A stretch of DNA of 64,000 bases from Pseudomonadota bacterium. GTDB taxonomy: Bacteria; Pseudomonadota; Alphaproteobacteria; Rhizobiales; Rhizobiaceae. The stretch covers positions 124,001 to 188,000 of the forward strand of contig JAEYDD010000042.1 of assembly GCA_023404095.1 (NCBI GenBank), given 5' to 3'. A program made the position numbers and the translations under genes. Of this stretch, positions 59,001-64,000 are shown one piece after another; position 1 is the first letter of the stretch; each line of letters begins with the position of its first letter. The notes beneath the pieces were generated by a model. The model had not been told where the DNA came from, did no database searches, and saw only the letters and a list, made by a program, of their open reading frames with translations.

Positions 59001-59765
59001 ATCTCCCATTATATACGCAGCAAATGTGGAGCAAAAGTTGGCGAAGCGTGTCACAGTCCGGAGCATTTTCCTGAAGATAGGTATCCTCTGAGTGCTTACT
59101 TATATCCTTTTATGGTCGGCGAGACGCCCGCGAAACAGGAAGAACAGGTCCTAAGGTTATACTATCAACAAAATGATGGAACGTTGTTCGGCTATTTTTT
59201 GAGTAAGGTGTGGCTTTCGGCAAAACGGGATACCAGAGGCCTGGCCCCTAAGGAGGCTCCGGCGACATCGGTGTCGGACAGCCTCCGCCTTGCGAGCAAA
59301 CCGATCTTTCCGAATTTTGATGCTGAGTATATGCATACAGCGGATAACGTACACAGCAAGATTCATCCAGGGATTGTGGGTGCCGCAAAACAACTGTCAG
59401 AGGTCAGCGCGATCGGTGCATGGAAGTCGGAGTTGCCTGGCTGCCGCGATCAAGCCGCGATTTTTGAACAGTTCCCTCTATCGGAGCAGCAACTTTACAA
59501 GGATGCGGGCGATGACCCTTTCGCAGACGCGACCCCCGCCTGTGAACTTACAAGCAAAGTTAGCAGATATCTGGCAATGGCATATCGCGGCGGAAGCTAT
59601 AACTACTTACTGAACCAAACCGCGGTAGACTATCTTCAAAACCTACGTGATGACGCGAAAATTCTGTTACTCGACAAAGCAATCGGCAGGGCGGTTGTAG
59701 CGCGAGCCAACGCGCTCCAAACGGTTCCGGCGTATCAAGAGTATCTGTTAAAGCAAATAAAGTGA
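56040..59765 (+). CDS. Giant exported protein of unknown function (1241 residues)
   Basis: I do not recognise this protein. A clear signal peptide (MKKLVFISILCAIYAPAISV, cleavage near VAEPF) sends it to the periplasm or beyond. The layout is an N-terminal globular part (residues about 25-235), a charged coiled coil (about 240-290), a weakly hydrophobic, Gly/Ala-rich hairpin-like stretch (about 355-392, including ILSVQILTNLAVAAGTQDY), then a long amphipathic helix pair (about 403-465, with KEMRARFERIEMQLDSIDRK). About 750 residues of mixed helix follow, with paired cysteines (C-x5-C in SCSSIEEC and C-x7-C in CGAKVGEAC). No DDE, protease, kinase or repeat motif is seen, and there is no C-terminal membrane anchor or beta-barrel end. 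The helix-hairpin-helix centre recalls alpha pore-forming toxins, but this is only a resemblance. GC content and codon use are lower than the backbone. ATG 56040 is preferred over 55977 because it starts the signal peptide. Confidence 0.8.
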   Translation: MKKLVFISILCAIYAPAISVAEPFITSANRILPFATVEKNSLKLASSAKFSTLTPEITANDIDFISGLYFNKEILKYGNPKTKSALRLALFDVLLNWGQFKSESSRLRFFEQRYTAYRGLDLRAFASVVANSYKIGFIPRVTTLKFADGETRKVMYQLPDYLTRDFDIEERSYDGAELEAGISLLNAGSASIEMQDRFNPVDPIFRSFLSSYSSLRLSNQLNLSAAAYANALESGVFPRAQLTRLISEARQQLARLDAELGETRNENRRKEIEKQIQKLSAQLADGAESYAALINVRMPSDAADGGSIGDENAKKQDEWKKFSEEYQRKSKKYYDTFMGIADLVSPDDPTLRVGILSVQILTNLAVAAGTQDYITAAAVGVQFAGQIFGTGSGGAQSSNAAILKYLAAIRRDIANLHKEMRARFERIEMQLDSIDRKLSDQFRFIIENFQFLADKIETVSQVANASSEEDYRYRQNELASAIDEFNSRYWESILDGKISTNISFELSTAIDTFSTTYLSTNTGTGLSHPRIVGPTDCWQRILRGLYAAQSTADGLKETTSRLKSSLRSPSFGKSAHCVNALFSTAAETMPRMRLEAGVENNGIGLPGFVDANGFFNFDGGNLLFSPQHALTTSMALNRRLLAIQDPDILRAELEKKITRLSDVTRNMALVGSRAGLEVQVPVYLSAVREYLRTEAVLYKTKLARALIRHGSYAEQKFLTGFGSIAGAYRFYRVPQQSILYQYHSGRETDPAFIRGKTLFENQRQLVKALFESEIRDLARDVDQIVKVEFGNYGGTIGSCSSIEECVTFAYATKKVDSFLAIDTVTVGLPSIVKVNAQRQAEIEILLKLITSEVEAAAHVFNEMGARISDYPKPAFGRSGPPYYKENPMPDEEVFKLERDFLTVISDFRARTKVISLQVVDDYDAYLRSEGTSLDDRFAQALSLFFAGVTFEKNFNELFAAYKLAGKESELKDANVAELNFFQERSATISHYIRSKCGAKVGEACHSPEHFPEDRYPLSAYLYPFMVGETPAKQEEQVLRLYYQQNDGTLFGYFLSKVWLSAKRDTRGLAPKEAPATSVSDSLRLASKPIFPNFDAEYMHTADNVHSKIHPGIVGAAKQLSEVSAIGAWKSELPGCRDQAAIFEQFPLSEQQLYKDAGDDPFADATPACELTSKVSRYLAMAYRGGSYNYLLNQTAVDYLQNLRDDAKILLLDKAIGRAVVARANALQTVPAYQEYLLKQIK

Positions 59766-59885
59766 CGGGAGAAATAATAAAATAATATATATAAAATTCG
59801 TATCACTGGTCTCTATTCTATCACTGTCGTGAATTCCGCCGAAATGCCGAAGAGTGAGGCGGCAATTGCGACGGCTTTGGCATGT

Positions 59886-60203
59886 TTACGTATGCCGCTT
59901 CTTGAAAATCTTATCGAACCGCGTCTCACAATAGAGTTTGTAGCATTCTTGCTTGACGCCGAAATTGAAGTCTCGGCATTGGTTTCTGCACTGTTCATAG
60001 GAACCGGCATCATCTGGATAGTCACTGCGACAACCACGTTCGCAATCGTAAAATTCGTTGTCGGCCTCATTCAGGCATTGGGCCAGAGCGTCGTTGTCGC
60101 AGTCCGTCATGGGTGTGAACTTCGGGACTGCTTCACCTGCGGCGAACGAACTGCTTGGCCAGATCAGAGAAAGAAAAAGGGCCGCGGCAAGATGCTTTTT
60201 CAC
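59886..60203 (-). CDS. Small cysteine-rich exported protein
   Basis: A 105-residue protein, unrecognised. The signal peptide (KKHLAAALFLSLIWPSSSFA, cut near AAGEA) is followed by an acidic mature part of about 80 residues with eight cysteines. They include C-x3-C pairs in DCERGCRSD and QCRNQCRDF and a C-x4-C in ECYKLYCE, a pattern suggesting helical hairpins stapled by disulfides. The start is GTG at 60203 with GGGGA 6 bases upstream. It is convergent with the giant exported gene, 120 bases apart, in the same AT-rich stretch. It may be a partner, an immunity-like protein or an unrelated secreted factor. Confidence 0.75.
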   Translation of the reverse strand: MKKHLAAALFLSLIWPSSSFAAGEAVPKFTPMTDCDNDALAQCLNEADNEFYDCERGCRSDYPDDAGSYEQCRNQCRDFNFGVKQECYKLYCETRFDKIFKKRHT

Positions 60204-60209
60204 GATCAA

Positions 60210-60373
60210 TCCCCAAATATGCGCGAATTGTACATTAGGACAAGGCGGCGATTAAGATGTTATCCTTACCTACTATTTCTGGTCCTCAGGGAGGCTAATA
60301 AGATTATATCAATCACCGCCTTCACGCCGAATTTTAAATCTCTTTGCCACGATTATATCGGGAAGGATTTACA
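60210..60373. other. AT-rich intergenic sequence
   Basis: No gene, promoter or repeat is recognised. It forms the leader side of the small exported protein gene. Confidence 0.4.
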
Positions 60374-60607
60374 CTAGTATTGTGAATAATATACCCATTC
60401 ATCTAGGTTCCAATACCCTCGCACGCCTATAATGACACGAAAAGTTCCTCCGTCAATATTGAATACCTCTGGGAAAAAAGGGCGACGCTGAAGGAGCAGC
60501 AACAGCAAGGCATGTATCGGTATTCTTGAGCCAATTGACGCGCGTCTACCTCGCGGCTTCCGCGCGATATCTAACTCACAATGTCTTTCATTTATCTGTA
60601 GTCGCAA
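60374..60607 (-). pseudogene. Possible C-terminal gene fragment
   Basis: The last 35 codons of this 77-codon frame read PFFPEVFNIDGGTFRVIIGV and RGYWNLDEWVYYSQY, a protein-like C-terminus. The first half (KPRGRRASIGSR, HALLLLLLQRR) looks out of frame. It may be the tail of a truncated island gene; no family is recognised. Confidence 0.25.
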
Positions 60608-60957
60608 GAAGAAGGCCGCTTAACGAGGAGTGTAACAACGGTAGATATCCACTCGCGACGGCCCAGGATCGATGACTGTCCGCTTCGTGAGGTAGGAGGC
60701 CGGAACCTGCTAGTCCGCTGCCGGCCCCAGCGCGGACGCCCCTCCGTTGCAGGGCTTCGGCTCCTTCGCGCCCTTATATCGGTCGTATCGGCCCTCATCG
60801 CGCTCGGCCGAAAGCGGGCGTAGCGATGCGGTAGCGTCATGTCTTTTGCGCGCCAAAAAGGCGACATGTATACAAGTGCGCGCACTTTGTGCCCGGCCGA
60901 GGGCCGAGATTCGCCGATGATGCAGGTGCGACTCCCATCATGAACGATTGGAAGAGC
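60608..60957. other. Non-coding right flank of the island with a palindrome
   Basis: GC-rich sequence with no supported gene. It contains the perfect 14-bp palindrome AAGTGCGCGCACTT at 60874-60887, preceded by GCGCGCCAAAAAGGCG (60848-60863). Composition changes abruptly against the AT-rich island at about 60600, so this may be leftover mobile-element or plasmid-type DNA at the island boundary. Confidence 0.4.
60874..60887. repeat. Perfect 14-bp palindrome
   Basis: AAGTGCGCGCACTT reads the same on both strands. It lies in a non-coding stretch about 70 bases before the LysR gene stop. A resolution, mobilisation or regulator site is possible; none is identified. Confidence 0.5.
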
Positions 60958-61839
60958 TCAGGCGGAAAGTGCGGCCAGCAGTTCAGTGCCGAGATGCGAC
61001 TTCATGAATTTTTCTGGCCCGACGAGGTAGTAGCCCCGCTCAGAGGTCAGCGGCTCGTGGTCAAGCTCGACGAGCAGGCCACTTGACACCAGGTCGTCGA
61101 TGACGCCCCGCCATCCGAGAGCGACGCCGTGCCCTAAAAGAGCCTCGTGGATGGCAATGCCGTGATTGGAAACCTCGATGCCTAATGCGGCGCGAATTGC
61201 GTGGGGAGCGCGGCGCGATTTCCAATCATTCCAGTTAAACCATCGCCTCTCCGGGTCCTCGAGATGGATCAGAGGCCCTTGCATGAAGATGTCCGCTATC
61301 GACAGAGAGATGAGCTTTGCCGCGACAGAGGGAGCCGCAATCGGGACCACCGCTTCCGGGATCAGCAACCTGGCCTCCATACCGTTCCAATAACCGTTAC
61401 CGAAGAGGATTGCGCAGTCGACGCTATCCATTGAAATATGCTGGTCGCGTTCGGCGGTCACAACCCTGACTGAGAGATCCCCATCTCTGTTTCGCAGGTT
61501 CGCAAGTTTCGGCATCAGCCAGAACATCGCCAAGCCCGGATAGGTGCCGAGCGTCAGGCTGGGTCCATTCGCCCGCTCCCGCAATGATCGGGTAGCGATT
61601 GAGATATCGGCAAGGGCGGATGCGATCCTTGCATGATAAGCGAGAGCATCGGCGGTAGGCGTGGTGACCCCGCCATTCCTCTCGAACAGCGTAAGGCCAA
61701 GGTCATTCTCGAGCGCGTGTATCTGATGGCTGATCGCTGGCTGACCGACGTTCAACTCTCTTGCTGCGGCTGTGAACGTTCCCAGCCGAATGCATGCTTC
61801 GAATACACGAAGAGCCTTTAAAGGCGGCAGATCACGCAT
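60958..61839 (-). CDS. LysR-family regulator (GcvA-like)
   Basis: A 293-residue regulator. N-terminal helix-turn-helix is LKALRVFEACIRLGTFTAAARELNVGQPAISHQIHALENDLGLTLFER (residues about 7-55). The effector domain is of the GcvA type, starting LTLGTYPGLAMFWLMPKLANL, with RRWFNWNDW and GVALGWRGVIDDLVSSGLLVE near the end. ATG at 61839 matches the family N-terminus (MRDLPPLKALR). It is divergent from the GMC oxidoreductase gene with about 160 bases between, so it is the likely regulator of that catabolic operon. Confidence 0.92.
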   Translation of the reverse strand: MRDLPPLKALRVFEACIRLGTFTAAARELNVGQPAISHQIHALENDLGLTLFERNGGVTTPTADALAYHARIASALADISIATRSLRERANGPSLTLGTYPGLAMFWLMPKLANLRNRDGDLSVRVVTAERDQHISMDSVDCAILFGNGYWNGMEARLLIPEAVVPIAAPSVAAKLISLSIADIFMQGPLIHLEDPERRWFNWNDWKSRRAPHAIRAALGIEVSNHGIAIHEALLGHGVALGWRGVIDDLVSSGLLVELDHEPLTSERGYYLVGPEKFMKSHLGTELLAALSA

Positions 61840-61997
61840 CGAGATCCCTAAACTACAGTACTCAAGCCATAACCTTACCATCGAAAAAAGTAATGGCGAC
61901 ATGATATTTTACACCATATCTGATCGGTCTGATTCATGGCAGATTTTGGCATCGAGGAGACCGCTTCTGCTGCGGTGGAAATCTGGATTTGAGCATC

Positions 61998-63677
61998 ATG
62001 CTTGAGGAACCATTCGATTACATCGTCATCGGTGCTGGAACGGCAGGCTGCCTGCTGGCCAACCGTCTGAGCCGCGATCCCTCCACACGTGTCCTGCTGC
62101 TCGAGGCTGGCAAGAAGGACAACTACCCCTGGATTCATATTCCGGTGGGTTACCTCTATTGCATCGGCAACCCACGGACCGACTGGCTTTACAAAACCGA
62201 AGCGGACCCCGGCCTCAACGGCAGGTCGCTTCGATATCCGCGCGGCAAGACCCTCGGAGGATGTTCGTCGATCAACGGCATGATCTACATGCGCGGACAG
62301 GCCCGCGACTACGACGCCTGGGCGACGGCGACTGGAGACGACAGTTGGTCCTGGAACGCGGTGTTGCCAGAATTCAAGGCGCACGAAGACCATTACAGGA
62401 TGGACGGCGGAGCCGATCCAAAGACGGGCGGCAACAGCCGCTTCTCGGACATGCATGGCCATGGCGGTGAATGGCGCGTAGAGAAGCAAAGGCTCCGTTG
62501 GGACGTGCTCGAGGCCTTCGCCGAGGCAGCAGGCCAAGCGGGATTTCCCCGAACCGACGACTTCAACAGCGGCGACAACGAGGGTGTCGGCTATTTCGAG
62601 GTGAACCAGCGCTCCGGTTGGCGCTGGAATGCGTCGAAGGCGTTCCTGCGTCCGGCTAGAGCCCGCAAGAACCTGACGATCCTGACGGAGGCCCAGGTCG
62701 AAAAGCTCGTGATCGGCACCAATCCGAATGGCGGCAAGGTCTGCAAGGGAGTGATCCTGCACCACTCCGGTCGCCGGGTTGAATTTTCGGCTCGCCGCGA
62801 GGTCATCTTGTCGGCAGGTGCCGTCGGATCGCCTCAAATTCTTCAATTGTCCGGCATCGGCCCGGCCGCTCTCCTGCAAAAGCATGGCATCGACATCGCG
62901 GTCGACCTGCCCGGTGTCGGTGAGAACCTCCAGGATCACCTGCAAATCCGGGCCGTCTACAAGCTCAAGGGCGCGCGCACGCTCAACACGATCGCGAATT
63001 CAATGATCGGAAAGGCGATGATCGGTCTCGAATATGCGATGAAGCGTACCGGACCGATGAGCATGTCACCGTCTCAGTTGGGGGCCTTCACCCGATCCGA
63101 CCCCAGCCAGACCCATGCCAATCTCGAATACCACGTCCAGCCCCTGAGCCTCGATGCCTTCGGCGAGCCCCTGCACGACTTTCCGGCATTGACCGCAAGC
63201 GTGTGCAATCTCAATCCGACCAGCCGCGGCAGTGTCAAAATCCGCTCCGCCCGGATGGAGGACGCACCGATGATTTCCCCGAACTATCTGGCGACGGCAG
63301 AGGACCGAAAGGTCGCGGTGGACAGTTTGAGGCAGGTCCGCAAGATCGCCGGCCAGCCCGCTCTGCGCAAATATGAGCCGGAGGAATGGAAGCCGGGTCC
63401 GCAATTCCAGACAGACGACGAACTGGTGAAACTCGCAGGCGACATAGCCAACACCATTTTCCACCCCGCGGGTACTGCCAAGATGGGGTCGGATGCCGAC
63501 CCCATGGCCGTGGTCGACAGCCGCCTGCGGGTACGAGGTATCAAAGGCCTGCGCATCGTCGATGCCAGCGTCATGCCGACCATCGTCAGCGGCAACACCA
63601 ACTCGCCGACCCTGATGATCGCCGAGAAGGCAGCCGGGATGATCATCGAAGACGCGCGCCACGTCGCCGTGGCCTGA
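61998..63677 (+). CDS. GMC-family FAD oxidoreductase (alcohol/choline dehydrogenase-like)
   Basis: A 559-residue flavoprotein. The N-terminal FAD motif is DYIVIGAGTAGCLLANRLS, followed by the GMC signature 1 region (PRGKTLGGCSSINGMIYMRGQARDYDAW) and signature 2 (LSAGAVGSPQILQLSGIGPAALL). The catalytic His is in IFHPAGTAKMG and the second conserved residue in SGNTNSPTLMIAEKAA. Family members oxidise primary alcohols; this one is of the bacterial alcohol/PEG/choline dehydrogenase-like group, substrate unknown. ATG at 61998 is chosen over TTG 61989. It is followed 33 bases later by a CoA-transferase gene, suggesting an alcohol-to-acyl-CoA route. Confidence 0.92.
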   Translation: MLEEPFDYIVIGAGTAGCLLANRLSRDPSTRVLLLEAGKKDNYPWIHIPVGYLYCIGNPRTDWLYKTEADPGLNGRSLRYPRGKTLGGCSSINGMIYMRGQARDYDAWATATGDDSWSWNAVLPEFKAHEDHYRMDGGADPKTGGNSRFSDMHGHGGEWRVEKQRLRWDVLEAFAEAAGQAGFPRTDDFNSGDNEGVGYFEVNQRSGWRWNASKAFLRPARARKNLTILTEAQVEKLVIGTNPNGGKVCKGVILHHSGRRVEFSARREVILSAGAVGSPQILQLSGIGPAALLQKHGIDIAVDLPGVGENLQDHLQIRAVYKLKGARTLNTIANSMIGKAMIGLEYAMKRTGPMSMSPSQLGAFTRSDPSQTHANLEYHVQPLSLDAFGEPLHDFPALTASVCNLNPTSRGSVKIRSARMEDAPMISPNYLATAEDRKVAVDSLRQVRKIAGQPALRKYEPEEWKPGPQFQTDDELVKLAGDIANTIFHPAGTAKMGSDADPMAVVDSRLRVRGIKGLRIVDASVMPTIVSGNTNSPTLMIAEKAAGMIIEDARHVAVA

Positions 63678-63710
63678 ACCCCAAAACACATTTTCTGGGA
63701 GAATACGACC

Positions 63711-64000
63711 ATGCGTGAAGCTCTTCCTTTCCATGGCGTCAAGGTCGTCGACTTCGGGCAGTACATCGCGGGTCCGGCCGTCGCCATGATCCTTGGCGAT
63801 CTCGGCGCGACCGTCATTCACATTGACCCGCCCAACGGTCCTCTTTGGGACAGCCCGGCTAACGCGACGCTGAACCGCAACAAGCTGCTGGTGGAACTCG
63901 ACCTGAAATCCGAAGACGGCCAGGCAAAAGCCCTGGCGCTGATCGCCCAGGCCGACATCGTCATCGAGAACTTTCGCCCCGGCGTCATGAAGCGCCTCGG
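63711..64000 (+). CDS. Class III CoA-transferase (CaiB/BaiF family), 3' end outside the window
   Basis: The first 96 residues of a family III CoA-transferase. The start reads LPFHGVKVVDFGQYIAGPAV, then AMILGDLGATVIHIDPP, NRNKLLVELDLKSEDGQ and ADIVIENFRPGVMKRLG, all diagnostic of the family; the catalytic Asp would lie beyond the edge. ATG at 63711 follows GGGAG. It should move CoA between acids such as succinate, oxalate, carnitine or a product of the neighbouring GMC enzyme. The frame is open to the window end. Confidence 0.9.
   Translation, partial: MREALPFHGVKVVDFGQYIAGPAVAMILGDLGATVIHIDPPNGPLWDSPANATLNRNKLLVELDLKSEDGQAKALALIAQADIVIENFRPGVMKRL

Noticed and set aside
60592..60885. 97-codon minus-strand frame in the island flank
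   Set aside because: Arg/Ser/Pro-rich text without hydrophobic periodicity; more likely GC-rich non-coding DNA.

Overview
The window is GC-rich alphaproteobacterial DNA, most likely a Rhizobiaceae chromosome (Ensifer/Rhizobium/Shinella type; genus not resolved). The evidence is a sorbitol/mannitol (smo-mtlK) operon, a phyR-nepR-ecfG general stress locus and an hmuSTUV heme locus in the order I remember from Sinorhizobium meliloti, a RIME-like rhizobial intergenic repeat, and rhizobial-style RirA (TGA-N9-TCA) and EcfG (GGAAC-N16-CGTT) sites. I see no rRNA, tRNA or CRISPR array.

Layout. 1-9.5 kb: the end of a branched-chain amino-acid binding protein, a D-2-hydroxyacid dehydrogenase, a small secreted protein, a degenerate GGDEF membrane protein, an FNR-class regulator with an FNR box in its own upstream region, and an RND efflux pump with its adaptor. 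9.8-23.1 kb: a reductive pyrimidine-degradation locus. It holds an NMT1-type ABC importer, dihydropyrimidinase, an amidohydrolase, a RutR-like TetR regulator with a RutR-like operator, and the two dihydropyrimidine dehydrogenase subunits PreA and PreT. A cupin gene, a small DMT membrane protein and a MASE1-GGDEF cyclase lie among them. 23.4-34.2 kb: a SorC regulator, the smoEFGK importer, smoS, mtlK, a HAD phosphatase and an FGGY kinase, which together import and oxidise hexitols. 34.4-39.2 kb: the general stress locus (PhyR, NepR, EcfG, HWE kinase) with divergent EcfG promoters, followed by two small stress-type membrane proteins, one behind a third EcfG promoter and one partly duplicated. 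39.2-45.9 kb: hmuVUTS, a TonB-like protein and a DUF2325 pair, with two RirA-type boxes. 45.9-52.5 kb: housekeeping and accessory genes (DUF423, truncated hemoglobin, TetR-SMR pair, ThuA and Gfo/Idh/MocA pair, DUF488, GFA, YbaK, EamA).

52.5-60.9 kb is a visibly different, partly AT-rich accessory island. It contains an IS transposase scrap, a decayed Tn7/TniA-like module (TnsA-like endonuclease, small ORF, truncated TnsB-like protein), a 1241-residue exported protein I do not recognise, and a convergent small cysteine-rich exported protein. The giant and small exported proteins are the best candidate here for something undescribed. 60.9-64 kb returns to GC-rich metabolic DNA: a LysR regulator divergent from a GMC oxidoreductase and the start of a class III CoA-transferase.

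Family assignments come from reading translated sequence and motifs. No database search was run, and start codons were chosen from ribosome-binding sites and family lengths.
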